A stretch of DNA of 64,000 nucleotides from Taxillus chinensis (taxonomy: Eukaryota > Streptophyta > Magnoliopsida > Santalales > Loranthaceae). The notes below the pieces were generated by a model. That model worked only from the letters and a program-made list of their open reading frames with translations, did not search any database and was not told the origin of the DNA. This document shows, in pieces, positions 44,386-56,319 of this stretch. A program made the translations under genes and the position numbers. Positions within the stretch are counted from its first letter, which is position 1; each line of letters begins with the position of its first letter. Where the stretch lies: positions 19,243,260 to 19,307,259 of the forward strand of contig CM042087.1 in assembly GCA_023512835.1 (NCBI GenBank), in the 5' to 3' direction.

Positions 44386-46257
44386 TTTTGTTCTTTTTTT
44401 TTTATACTTTACACATTACAATACCCACAACATAAAAAATACAAGAAAAATACAACATATATCAACAAAAAACGGGAAAATGCTAAGAATTACATCAAGT
44501 ATAAATATAAAAAGGCTAAAAATTAATAAATAAACAAATACAAATTAACTAAACCAACTTTGGGGCTTCAACACCGACCTTCCATTTGAGGTATCCTGTC
44601 CACACCGAAAATCACCTTCCGTTTGAAGTATCTTTGTCCGTGCCAAAAAGCACTTATTTGAAAATAGAATCCCTCGAATCACCAAATTCCAGTAGCACAA
44701 AGTATATAAAAAAATCATCTGGGATTTAATGTGGGACTGCAGTGGTATGTTGGAAAGGAGAATGCGACAAAGGAATTTGTTTTTGGGTTTTGGGTAGAAA
44801 ACATGAGAGAATGGATGAATGTATTTTAATTGAAATGGGAAAACCCGTAAGAGAGAAGAAGAGTGTCTACGAGAGTTTTTTTTGTTTTAGGAAAAAAGGC
44901 TCATGAGGGAGAGAGGGAGAGTATGGAAAGATTTTTTTTGGGATTTTGGGACAAGGAGAGAGTTGAGCGAAAATCTGGGTGTTCTTCTTTTGGGATCAAG
45001 GAATTGGATGTGAAGGTTGGGTAGATAACAGAATAGCAAAACCTTTCCGTTTTTTTTTGGCAGAATTCTCTTTTTCTAGGCATAATCTAGGCGTTCTCTG
45101 GGTCTTCTCCTCTTTTTTTTTTTCTTTTTGCATAGATAGACAACTTGGTTTTAAAGGGGTTGGCTCAATTTGGCTGGACCGTCATTATTATGCATTTATT
45201 GCTCTATTATAAATGCCAGCATTTTTAATTGTAAGATTCTGACTTTTGTCTGGCGGTTGGACGACCTGTGCGTAAAATGGGGCAGCTTGTGATTGTTTTT
45301 TCATTTTTTGTGAGCACATGCGTTTGACAAGCGTTGAAAAGCATCTCTGACAATTGTCAGCTACTAAAAATGTGTCTTATAAATAATGTGGGAGAGCAAT
45401 CACGGATATAAGGCCAAACAGCGAAAGTCAAAGGTCAATATGGTCAAAGTATCGGGAAGTCAGAGTGTCGGCAGAGTCGAAGGTCAACGGTCAATGGGTC
45501 GAAGTGTCGGTAGGTCGAAGGTCAACGGTCAACAAGTCAAAGTGTCGGTAGGTCGAAGGCCAATAGTCAACAGGTTGAAGCGCTAAGGGTTGAAGGTCAA
45601 GGGTCGAAGGTCAACGGGTCGAAGGGCTAAGGGTCGAAGGCAGGTCGAAGGGTTGAAGGTCAACCCTTGAAGGTCAATCCTCGAAGACAGGCTTTGGGGC
45701 TTTGAGTCTATGAGTCTGCGAGGTTTTTTTTTAACTTTTAATTACCTTTTTACCCCCACCCAAAATGCAAAAATGGATGACCTTTCGGGGATTGTTTGGA
45801 AGGACCCGTACTCGCCTAAATAGACATTTCGGACTATTTCTCACATGAACATTTTCGGGCAATTTGACCAGGGGCATTGACCATCTTTTGGCGAGTTTAA
45901 CTTTTTCCAACGACAATTGTTTTGGCCATAACTTCTTTGTTTTACGTCGGAATTGAGTGCGATCAAATGCGTTAATCTCCACATTTCACCCTCTATCACC
46001 TGATGTTGGCCTTGGGGCACTTTAGGGACTTGCAACAGTGGTCCTCAATTTTTGGCTTCCCTGTTCTTGTCATAGCATATCTATCATGTGCAAATTGGAA
46101 TTTAACATCGGTGTCAAACCTGGGATTGACTCCTTGATAGTGGGGGAGCTTTATGGACTTGTTTAATGAGATATATGGCATGGTTAAAAAGGTATATACA
46201 TATTATATCAAATGGGTTAGTATGTCCAACCCGGACAAAATTGGGTCCAACAGTAAG
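43466..46257 (-). mobile_element. LTR I: solo LTR (minus) of the same family, nested in LTR II
   Basis: The LTR is 43471-46252 (2,782 bp) with an exact GTAAG duplication (43466-43470, 46253-46257). It opens TGTCAACACTGG and ends TTGGGTCCAACA. It contains long T-rich and A-rich runs, a (CT)n tract, and GGTCGAAGGTCAACGGTC words at 45470-45680. Reverse-strand TATA-like CTTATAAATAATG is at 45374. Confidence 0.93.
44296..44383. repeat. (CT)n microsatellite
   Basis: Pure CT repeat of about 88 bases inside LTR I. The corresponding place in LTR II (about 42880-42920) has only a short CT/T-rich tract, so the expansion happened after the copies separated. Confidence 0.95.
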
Positions 46258-46683
46258 CTTGGGAGTCGTCTCTGGGCGTAAGTTTGGGAGTCGTCTCTAG
46301 GCGTAAGTCTATTATGCAAGGGGAAAGACCCCCTTTTTAATGCCTTTAGACATTGCCTCATTACTGCTGCATTTATTAATGTATTATTTATGCCAACATT
46401 TTTTTTTCGGATTCTATCTTATGTCGGGTGGAATGACGACCTATGATTGCCCTTTTGGTTTCATATGAGCGCATGTGACTGATAAGTGTTGAAAAGCATC
46501 TGCACAACTAATACAAACACATCCCATGAAGAAACAATGAGCGAGCCTATGTGTCACGCCCCTAAATTCTGAAACCCACAGAACCAGGAACGCGACTTCC
46601 CCACGCCCACTCCGGAGGTCGGGGGATTGGAGACGTACCCATTCTTATACAATACTACAACGGGGTAGCATTGTACATCCCAA

Positions 46684-46806
46684 TGAACATAAATTAACAA
46701 TTAACACCCATGAACATAAATTAACAATTAACACCCATGAACATAAATTAACAATTAACACCCATGAACATAAATTAACAATTAACACCCATGAACATAA
46801 ATTAAC
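46684..46806 (-). repeat. 27-bp tandem repeat in the Tekay LTR
   Basis: Four full and one partial perfect copies of a unit containing ATGAACATAAATTAACAATT. The same number is present in the other LTR (54281-54403). Perfect identity is in keeping with recent insertion. Confidence 0.93.
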
Positions 46807-47579
46807 AAGGTCCAGCTATCCAAGTTAATACAACTATCACGGACCCAAGTCCGGAAAGGAAATGACCAAATAATCAACCAATAAATAGCTAAATTCATAA
46901 GGGAGAATCCTACATGAAGAGGTCCCGCTTAGCTCCGTTGTGGCTCCAACAGCTATTCCCTATAACCTGTAGGAAATAAAAATAAAGTAGGGTGAGCACA
47001 AGTGCCCAGTAGGTAATTTTCCCTGTCTCCACTATCCTTTTATTCTCCTTCCTAGGACTATATGATCAGTGAAAGCATGTGCCAGTGTAGTGTCACAATC
47101 CAACACAAATAAATTCCATCCAATTACAAATCAATCATATCAGATTTCGAATCATGAAAGGCTCACGCCGGCAGATCAAACACCCAAGGAAATTCCCGCC
47201 ACCAACTCCAGGAATTTCAGCCGTTACTAAACTGCCACATGTGGGACCCATGGTATTCTTAACGTCAACCCGCCACATGTGGGACCTGAGTTAACCAGCC
47301 ACATAGGGGACCCATGGCTCCTTGCTAGCCCTAAGTGGGACCCACGGTTAACTCACCACATTCATTATGAAATTACCTCAACAGTCAGAAATTCCATACA
47401 ACACCAATACAGAATATTTACTTCACCAGTTAAACAGTATCCACAAGCAGTACACACATACATAATTTCATCTATTCATAACAATTATTAATTTCATTGT
47501 TCCTATCACTATTAATATTTTTTTTTATTACTACTTATTATTGTTATTATTATTTTTATTATTATTATTATTTTTTTTT

Positions 47580-48050
47580 TTTTTTTTTGGGCCCAAGGAG
47601 GGATGGGCCGGTCCCTTGGACCGGCCCACCAAGCGAGCCACGACAGGGGAGGGTTTGCACCCTGCGGAACGAGGCCGCGTCTCCCCTGCCGCCTTCCTCA
47701 TCAACTCCAGCGCGCAGACGAAGAACCCCCCCCCACTTCCGGCGGCCGTGAGACCACCCTCTCCTGCACCCCCTCGCTGCTACTCGGCGAGCAAGATGTG
47801 CAGAGATGCCACCGAGCGGCACGATCGCCGCCGCCCTTCCCTTCCACCGTCTCCACGCGACGCACCCGCTCGACGACCACGTCGCCCAAAACCAACGCAC
47901 CCCGCCACGCCGCTCCGTCCCCGCACGGCCGAGACGCGTCGCCCCCGAATTCACCACCCAAAACCGGCGCCCTCGGCGCTGCTCCTCCACCCCGCATGGT
48001 CGTCTCACCGTTGGCGTCGCACACATGAAACGAAAACTGGTTTCCCGAGA
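47580..48050 (-). other. GC-rich island in the transcribed part of the Tekay LTR
   Basis: About 460 bases of strongly GC-rich sequence, abruptly bounded by a poly-T run on one side and AT-rich DNA on the other. All six frames stay open for 110-190 codons, but the predicted peptides are low-complexity Pro/Arg/Ala and match nothing I know. By position it lies downstream of the TATA box in the R/U5 leader. The second copy is at about 55198-55670. I do not call it a gene. Confidence 0.7.
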
Positions 48051-48297
48051 AAAGAAAACAAAAAAAAACAGCAATACCCACATACACATCCACATACGTA
48101 TTGAAAACAAATTAAGAAAACAAATCCCACAAATCTGCGTTTTCGTATATTAGCATAATTGATAATCAGGAAACACCTACCTGATTCAAACTCGGGAGAT
48201 CAAGAACACAAGAACTTCAACACTGCTCTGTCTCTCTCTCTCTCCAACCAGATTCTGTTCACGCGCAACGAAAGTAGGGTTTTGTTTTTTTTTGTTT

Positions 48298-48320
48298 ACC
48301 CTAACCCTCCTTTTATATGA
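48298..48320 (-). promoter_or_regulatory. Tekay LTR core promoter: TATA and telomere-like box
   Basis: On the minus strand TCATATAAAA (48311-48320) is followed at once by AGGGTTAGGGT (48298-48308). The TATA places the start near 48280. The telomere-like box lies between the TATA and the expected start, as telo-boxes often do in plant promoters. An identical copy is in the other LTR near 55912-55935. Confidence 0.6.
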
Positions 48321-48649
48321 CCAATTATAATATAAATTGTAATGTAATTAGTATTAATAATAATAATAATGATAATTATAATCCATAATAATAATTAATA
48401 ATAACATAATGATTAATATTTAAAATCTCTACATTAAAATATTTATAGTAACAATAATAATTCTAATGTAAACCACTCAATTATTTAAATAATAACATTA
48501 ATAATATTAACATCATAATAATTTTAAACCCGAATAATAAGAATAATAACACACATCAATAAACCCGAATATTAAAATAATCATAATAACTCAACGCTCA
48601 ACTCTATTTGACTCTAGCCCCCAGCCTTACTTAGGAACGGGTCTTCACA

Positions 48650-48943
48650 TCCTCCCCACCTTAGGACTTTTCGTCCCCGAAAAGAAAAATCATCCACTAC
48701 GAGGTAGCACTTCCTCGGCTAATCAAAAGTATGCACAACTTAGCTCCAATGAACATGATAGATGAAACGACGCCCACAAACAAGGTAACCAACAACACAA
48801 CAATCACACGCAACACAAAGATATCGACAATCCTAAGCACAATAAACAAAGACAACAGGTTAACTAAACAAGTAACAAGGTACAAGGTCAACTACCTCAC
48901 TCACGGTAAGGATCTTGACATCGATCTTGACATCCTCCCCACC
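48650..48943 (-). other. Tekay 3' untranslated region and polypurine tract
   Basis: The minus-strand run AAGGTGGGGAGGA (48650-48662) abuts the 3' LTR and is the polypurine tract. A near copy of this tract and its flank (CCTCCCCACCCTAGGACTG on the plus strand) lies at 48932-48950, just inside the coding end. No gene. Confidence 0.9.
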
Positions 48944-50260
48944 CTAGGACTGTTCGTCCTCGAACAGCTTAGGGTGAAGAGCACGCATCTGACTCTCCCG
49001 CTCCCAGGTCTGCTCCTCCATATTACGGTGGCGCCACAAAACGCGGACCAACGGAATCGTCTTGCCGCGCAAGACCTGCTCCCGACGGTCTAAAATCTGG
49101 ACTGGTGCCTCGACAACAGAACTATCATCTGCCAACTCTATTTCACGCCAATCAAGCACATGAGAAGGATCTGGATGATATCTCCGCAACTGGGAGACAT
49201 GGAAAACGTCATGAACACGAGCTAGCTCGGACGGTAACTCCAATCGATAGGCCACTGGTCCCACAACATCAATGATAGGAAAAGGACCTACAAATCGAGG
49301 CGAGAGTTTGGAACCTCGCCCAAACCGCCTGTGTCCCCGTCGTGGCGAGACTCGCAAGAAGACGCGATCCCCTACGACGAACTGAAGTGGTCGTCGCCGT
49401 CTGTCAGCATATGATTTCTGTCGACTCTGGGCCGTCAACATCCGTTGCCGGATCACTTGAACCAAGTCTGTAGTCTCTTGAACCATATCGGGACCCAAAA
49501 CAACGGCCTCCCCTGCCTGGGCCCAACACGAGAGGGGAGCGACACGGTCGCCCATACAATGCCTCATATGGCGCCATCCCTATCGTAGCTTCGATACCGT
49601 TGTTATAGGAGAACTCCACCAACGGAAGGTGAGCCTCCCAACAACCTCCAAAATCCAATACACAAGCACGAAGCATATCCTCGAGAATCTGAATAGTGCG
49701 TTCGGACTGGCCATCGGTCTGAGGGTGGTAAGCTGTACTCAAATTCACTCGGGTGCCCAATGCACGCTGTAACTGCCGCCAAAACTGTGAAGTGAACCGA
49801 GTATCCCTATCAGAAACAATCGACAACGGCACACCATGCAAACGTACCACCACGTCGACATATCGCTGTCCCAAGGTCCGGACTGGATCGGTCTCACGAA
49901 TCGGAATAAAGTGGGCAGATTTCGTCAAACGGTCTACAACAACCCAAATAGTATCATGGCCTCTAGAACGAGGAAGCCCTGTGACAAAGTCCATAGTCAC
50001 ATGGTCCCACTTCCACTCCGGCACAGGTAACGATTGCAACTCACCGGCAGACCGCAAATGCTCGGCCTTGACCTGCTGGCATGTCAAGCACCGTCGAACA
50101 AACTCCGCAACAGCCTTTTTAAGGCCCGACCACCAAAATTGTCGCCGAATAGCATGATACATCTTCGTTCCCCCAGGATGAACAGCCAAACGAGAGTGAT
50201 GGAATTCTCGTAAAACTGCCTCCCGAAGAGGAGATGGAACTATCAATCGACCTCGATAGC
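48944..50260 (-). pseudogene. Tekay integrase with C-terminal chromodomain
   Basis: Zinc region: [17 protein letters not shown] then CLTCQQVK. Core: Asp in [10 protein letters not shown], Asp in [12 protein letters not shown], Glu in [14 protein letters not shown], the full set. A single-base insertion near 49510 shifts the frame into the C-terminal part (FLRVSPRRGHRRFGRGSKLSPRF context, then RVHDVFHVSQLRRY), ending with a chromodomain-like block (VRVLWRHRNMEEQTWERE). The chromodomain would steer insertion to heterochromatin, as known for Tekay and CRM relatives. Except for the frameshift it looks functional. Confidence 0.94.
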
Positions 50261-51879
50261 GCAACACATGGTCGGAATCCTCTGTCCAATCAGCAGAAAG
50301 TACGGCAGTTTGAATCTGATCCCGAATGACCTCACACTCAACATCCCCCAACTGACCTTCAATAACCTGACGCCGCAACTCAGGCACTGCTATAACCACA
50401 CTCAGCATACCCTGCACTATGCCCTGCACTGGCTGTAACCTCAGAGCAGCTAGTTGCCCCATCATCTCCCATTCCTTGACAGCACAGAGAGCCACCGTGG
50501 CCTGGCTCTTCCGGCTCAAGGCATCAGCTACTACATTTCCCTTCCCGGGTGTATACTGAAGATCAAACTGGAACTGTTGCATATACTCCACCCAACGCCT
50601 CTGTCGGAGATTCAAATCCCGCTGGGAAAATATGTACTGCAAACTCTTGTGGTCAGTGAATACCACAAACTTTTCCCCAAGGAGATAATGCTGCCAGCTC
50701 TTTAATGCAAAGATCACTGCAGCTAGCTCTAAATCATGCGTAGGGTAGTTCTTCTCATGGGTCCTCAACTGACGGGAACCATAAGCAATTACCCGTCCTT
50801 CCTGCATGAGTACACAACCCAGACCAACATTTGAGGCATCACAATAGACCTCATAGGGTACACCCTCCTGTGGTAGGACCAAGATAGGCGCTGAAGTCAA
50901 TCTGGTCTTCAGCTGACCGAAAGCCTCCTCACAAGCATCCGACCAGTCAAACCGCACCCCCTTTCGGGTTAAGTTAGTCATCGGTGCAGCTAAACGGGAA
51001 AAGTCCTTGACAAACCTCCTGTAATAACCAGCCAACCCCAGAAAACTCCGGATCTCAAAAACATTCGTTGGGCGCTTCCAAGACATTACGGCCTCAATCT
51101 TGCCAGGATCTACGGTGATGCCCTCCGATGTTACCACGTGCCCTAAGAACTTCACCTGCTGTAGCCAAAAGTCACATTTCGTGAACTTCGCATACAACCT
51201 ATGGTCTCTCAACGTCTGCAACACCACATGTAAATGCTCCTCATGCTCGCTCCCTGTCCGAGAATAAATCAGGATATCATCAATAAAGACAACCACGAAC
51301 TGATCGAGATAGGGTGCGAAGATCTGATTCATCAACCCCATAAACACCGCTGGGGCATTTGTGAGCCCAAAGGGCATCACTAGCCACTCATAATGGCCAT
51401 ATCTGCAACTGAAGGCTGTCTTCGGGATGTCTGACTCCCGCACACGCAACTGATGGTATCCAAGATCTCAAATCAATCTTGGAAAACCAACGGGCACCCC
51501 TGAACTGATCAAATAAGTCATCGATCCTCGGTAGGGGGTATCTGTTCTTCTTATCACACTGGTTCAACCGTCGATAGTCAATGCACAACCGAAGCGAACC
51601 ATCCGCCTTTTTGGCGAATAACACCGGAGCACTCCAAGGCGAACTACTCCGTCTAATAAAACCACGCGCCAACAGATCGTCAATCTGCCTCTTGAGCTCT
51701 CGAAGCTCAACTGGTGCCATCCTATAAGCTGCCAATCTGATAGGTGTTGTCCCGGGTAGCAACTCTATCGAGAAGTCCACCTCTCTCTCGGGTGGTAAAT
51801 CAACCAAGTCCTCGGGAAACACGTCGGAAAACTGATTCACCACCTTGGGTAACACCACCCTACTTTCTGTGAGGGTCAA
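50261..51879 (-). pseudogene. Tekay reverse transcriptase-RNase H
   Basis: The start is in a short frame ([33 protein letters not shown]), then one extra T near 51465 moves the frame into a 681-codon stretch. RT continues [19 protein letters not shown] and the catalytic FIDDIL box. RNase [36 protein letters not shown]. The wording is typical of Tekay/Del chromoviruses. No in-frame stop occurs within the domains, and the only fault is the frame change. Confidence 0.95.
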
Positions 51880-53670
51880 CTAGAGTTAGATTGGCTAACC
51901 GATGGGTTACATCGCCCCACCCCCGCTTTAAAGGCCCTAACTCGCATGCATCCTCAGACCACTCACCCACGAAGGTGCCTCGAGTGCCCTCAGGTGTGAG
52001 GAAGGTCACTCGTCGCCTATAACACTCAATCACTGCCTCCATACGGGTCAACCAGTCCATACCCAGAATCACGTCAAAGGCATCAAAGTGCATCACAAAT
52101 AGGTTACACCGGAGGTCAACACCTCCGAGAGTAACCTCACATCCCGTACAGACCCTATCAATCACCACCAGGCCCCCTACGGGTGTATCAACCACAAGGG
52201 GCTGATCAACGATGAGTACAATCCAACTCTAATCCCTCTACGGTGGAGTGGGCAATAAAAGAGTGTGTAGCACCAGTGTCAATCAAGACAGTACAAATAG
52301 TACGTGAAACCAAAATTGTACCTCTCACCGCAGCTAGCCCCTGACTCGCTTCGTTAACTGGTGGAACCTCTGCCTCTCTATCAGCAATAACATAGTTCCT
52401 CCCCTTCTGAACACTGCCACTGGCCTGACTCGCCGTAGCTCGATCATTTTGTCCCTTCTGAGTCTGGACCTCCCGCTGAGGCTGCTGTGTAGCAGGTCGT
52501 CCCGGTACTGATTGTCCTGACTGAGCTGGTCTCTGATATGGAGCTCCGCTCCTCTGGCCCTGGTCACGAGGCCGATGTGGCCCCGCAACACTAGCTGAGC
52601 CGCGCGAAGGACACTCTCCTACCCTGTGTCCCAGTCCCCCACATCGAAAACACTTGAGTGGGTTGCCACTCTTCCGCCTACAATCCGCCTCCTTGTGTCC
52701 CCGAAGTCCACAAGATCGACACGTCCCTGAAAACCGTGAGGTAGAACCGCTGCCTGAGTTCCCCGTTTGTGAGAATCTGGGCACCGGCCTCTTGTCCCCC
52801 TGTCCCTCAGTCTGCTCCTCTCTTGGCCTCTTTTGGCTAGGCCCCGATGAGCTTCCTGGTTTCTGAGTCCTGATCTGGTTTAAGTCCCGCTCTCCAATAA
52901 GTGCTTTGTTGACCGCGTCACTGTACGTGGTCAACTCCATCATATTCAGTCCCCCTCTGAGTGATGGTCTCAGCCCATCAATGAAATCCTGGGTCTTATT
53001 AGCCTCAACCCTCCATGACTCTGGGGCAAATCTCCCTAGCTCAGTGAAAGCAGTGACATACTCTGTCACAGTCCGACCGCCCTGTTCCAGTGTATAATAC
53101 TCCCGTCGCCTCGTCTTTTGCACAGAGCGAGGGAAATACTCTGTGTAGAAGAGCTCCACGAAGTCCTCCCATGCCATCGGGCTCTCGTGAACATGCTTCA
53201 CAGCGTCCCACCACCTGCGGGCCCCACCTACTAGGAAATGCGTGGCTAAGCGGACCTTAGCCTCCTCGGGCACCTGGATCAGCTCGAAGATGTCCTCTGT
53301 CCATTTGACCCATTCCTCGGCCTCATCGGGTCTCGTATTCGCCTCAAACTTTGTCGGTTTCTGCTTCAGGAACCGACTCACCCGATCGATCGATGCTGAG
53401 GCAAGGGACTGCCGTGACTTGTGGCTGGCTCTCCTCTAGAACCTCCTGCTGAGGCTGCTGCTGCTTCCTCAGTTCCTCCTGCATCACTTCTCTGGCCACC
53501 TCCCTCATGGTACCCTGCATGGCACCCTGGATCTGGCTCAATATTTGAGCCCCAATCTGAGCAGCAATGTCTGAACCCAAGGCAGGTACTGGAGAACTCT
53601 GCTCTCCTTGTGATTCGGACTGAATGGATAGTTCCTCTGCTGGACCTTGAGCCCTAGTCTTGGGTGCCAT
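51860..53670 (-). pseudogene. Tekay gag-protease
   Basis: Start chosen at Met 53670 (MAPKTRAQGPAEE), the first Met before a regular gag sequence. A frame change near 53420 leads into the capsid-like region (AEEWVKWTEDIFELIQVPEE, WEDFVELFYTEYFP). Two zinc knuckles follow (CRSCGLRGHKEADC and CFRCGGLGHRVGEC). The protease has VLIDTGATHSFI near 52270. A one-base shift at about 52206 moves to the second half (DVILGMDWLTRMEAVIECY). A further shift near 51880 joins RT. The frame changes tested in detail (52206, 51465, 49510) fit single added bases. Confidence 0.94.
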
Positions 53671-54131
53671 TCTGCACCAACACATATCAACAACATCTAT
53701 TTAACTACTGCGCGCTAGTCAAACAATCAAATTATTTAAACCAACAAGCAAAACCAAGTCCGCCTCACAAATAATGGGGTTTCTAAGCCCCTTATTTTAT
53801 TTACCAAATTATGTGGTTATTCACTTAGACTTCCTAGGTTCGAATTAGCACAATCAATCACCAAACAAAAACAAACAACAATTAGCCAATTGTATAATCA
53901 ATACAAGCACATCATTAAAGCATCATTAGCAGATAATTTCTAGTGCCTAGATATGCACATAGTCACGCAGCATGTATGCACCCAACCCAAATGCTTCCTA
54001 GGATGATCTGATGGACCCTCAGTCAACCCAGAACACATATAAGGACTGCGTTGATCAGGCGCCCTCCCTATAGTCTTCTAAGCTTCTAAGTGTCTATCAA
54101 CCACCCCTCACTAACCTAGGTCCACTAAACC
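53671..54131 (-). other. Tekay 5' leader
   Basis: About 460 bases between gag start and primer binding site, AT-rich, with short open frames only. I see no feature except the usual untranslated leader. Confidence 0.75.
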
Positions 54132-54148
54132 ATGCTCTGATACCAACT
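54132..54148 (-). promoter_or_regulatory. Tekay primer binding site (initiator tRNA-Met)
   Basis: The minus strand reads TTGGTATCAGAGCATG two bases after the 5' LTR end, an exact match to the standard initiator tRNA-Met 3' end complement. Its integrity agrees with a young element. Confidence 0.95.
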
Positions 54149-56266
54149 TGTCACGCCCCTAAATTCTGAAACCCACAGAACCAGGAACGCGACTTCCCCA
54201 CGCCCACTCCGGAGGTCGGGGGATTGGAGACGTACCCATTCTTATACAATACTACAACGGGGTAGCATTGTACATCCCAATGAACATAAATTAACAATTA
54301 ACACCCATGAACATAAATTAACAATTAACACCCATGAACATAAATTAACAATTAACACCCATGAACATAAATTAACAATTAACACCCATGAACATAAATT
54401 AACAAGGTCCAGCTATCCAAGTTAATACAACTATCACGGACCCAAGTCCGGAAAGGAAATGACCAAATAATCAACCAATAAATAGCTAAATTCATAAGGG
54501 AGAATCCTACATGAAGAGGTCCCGCTTAGCTCCGTTGTGGCTCCAACAGCTATTCCCTATAACCTGTAGGAAATAAAAATAAAGTAGGGTGAGCACAAGT
54601 GCCCAAGTAGGTAATTTTCCTGTCTCCACTATCCTTTTATTCTCCTTCCTAGGACTATATGATCAGTGAAAGCATGTGCCAGTGTAGTGTCACAATCCAA
54701 CACAAATAAATTCCATCCAATTACAAATCAATCATATCAGATTTCGAATCATGAAAGGCTCACGCCGGCAGATCAAACACCCAAGGAAATTCCCGCCACC
54801 AACTCCAGGAATTTCAGCCGTTACTAAACTGCCACATGTGGGACCCATGGTATTCTTAACGTCAACCCGCCACATGTGGGACCTGAGTTAACCAGCCACA
54901 TAGGGGACCCATGGCTCCTTGCTAGCCCTAAGTGGGACCCACGGTTAACTCACCACATTCATTATGAAATTACCTCAACAGTCAGAAATTCCATACAACA
55001 CCAATACAGAATATTTACTTCACCAGTTAAACAGTATCCACAAGCAGTACACACATACATAATTTCATCTATTCATAACAATTATTAATTTCATTGTTCC
55101 TATCACTATTAATATTTTTTTTTATTACTACTTATTATTGTTATTATTATTTTTATTATTATTATTATTATTTTTTTTTTTTTTTTTTTTTTTTTTTTGG
55201 GCCCAAGGAGGGATGGGCCGGTCCCTTGGACCGGCCCACCAAGCGAGCCACGACAGGGGAGGGTTTGCACCCTGCGGAACGAGGCCGCGTCTCCCCTGCC
55301 GCCTTCCTCATCAACTCCAGCGCGCAGACGAAGAACCCCCCCCCCACTTCCGGCGGCCGTGAGACCACCCTCTCCTGCACCCCCTCGCTGCTACTCGGCG
55401 AGCAAGATGTGCAGAGATGCCACCGAGCGGCACGATCGCCGCCGCCCTTCCCTTCCACCGTCTCCACGCGACGCACCCGCTCGACGACCACGTCGCCCAA
55501 AACCAACGCACCCCGCCACGCCGCTCCGTCCCCGCACGGCCGAGACGCGTCGCCCCCGAATTCACCACCCAAAACCGGCGCCCTCGGCGCTGCTCCTCCA
55601 CCCCGCATGGTCGTCTCACCGTTGGCGTCGCACACATGAAACGAAAACTGGTTTCCCGAGAAAAGAAAACAAAAAAAAACAGCAATACCCACATACACAT
55701 CCACATACGTATTGAAAACAAATTAAGAAAACAAATTAAGAAAACAAATCCCACAAATCTGCGTTTTCGTATATTAGCATAATTGATAATCAGGAAACAC
55801 CTACCTGATTCAAACTCGGGAGATCAAGAACACAAGAACTTCAACACCTTGTCTCTCTCTCTCCAACCGTTTCTTTCACGCGCAACGAAAGTAGGGTTTT
55901 GTTTTTTTTTGTTTACCCTAACCCTCCTTTTATATGACCAATTATAATATAAATTGTAATGTAATTAGTATTAATAATAATAATAATGATAATTATAATC
56001 CATAATAATAATTAATAATAACATAATGATTAATATTTAAAATCTCTACATTAAAATATTTATAGTAACAATAATAATTCTAATGTAAACCACTCAATTA
56101 TTTAAATAATAACATTAATAATATTAACATCATAATAATTTTAAACCCGAATAATAAGAATAATAACACACATCAATAAACCCGAATATTAAAATAATCA
56201 TAATAACTCAACGCTCAACTCTATTTGACTCTAGCCCCCAGCCTTACTTAGGAACGGGTCTTCACA
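54149..56266 (-). mobile_element. Tekay 5' LTR
   Basis: 2,118 bp. Same landmarks as the 3' LTR, with a longer poly-T run (about 55171-55198), a duplicated 15-base AAACAAATTAAGAAA-type segment near 55725-55750 and a short divergent patch near 55846-55876. It is followed by CTATG and the rest of LTR II. Confidence 0.96.
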
Positions 56267-56319
56267 CTATGGATAGGCCAAACAGGGAAGGTCAAAGGTC
56301 AATGGAGGCCTGGATCCGG

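Larger units (their letters stand above)
46552..48649 (-). mobile_element. Tekay 3' LTR
   Basis: 2,098 bp, from TGTCACGCCCCTAAATTC to ACGGGTCTTCACA on the plus strand. It contains a 27-bp tandem repeat, a long poly-T tract, a GC-rich island and, at the other end, AT-rich ATTAATAATAATAA stretches. The partner is 54149-56266. Confidence 0.96.
46547..56271 (-). mobile_element. Full-length Tekay/Del-type Ty3/gypsy element (minus strand), very young
   Basis: 9,715 bp (46552-56266) with two LTRs, polypurine tract, primer binding site, gag, protease, RT, RNase H, integrase and chromodomain, flanked by an exact CTATG duplication (46547-46551, 56267-56271). The LTRs are nearly identical: the differences I found are small indels, poly-T length, a 15-base duplication and one short divergent patch near 48225-48255 versus 55846-55876. 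The coding region has no in-frame stops inside domains but five frame changes. Confidence 0.97.

Noticed and set aside
47541..48153. Overlapping open frames of 115-187 codons on both strands
   Set aside because: They follow from high GC content. All are low-complexity Pro/Arg/Ala/Ser, open in all frames at once, and lie inside an LTR.
48298..48308. ACCCTAACCCT as an interstitial telomere
   Set aside because: Fewer than two units, at a fixed place beside a TATA box in both LTR copies. A telo-box fits better.
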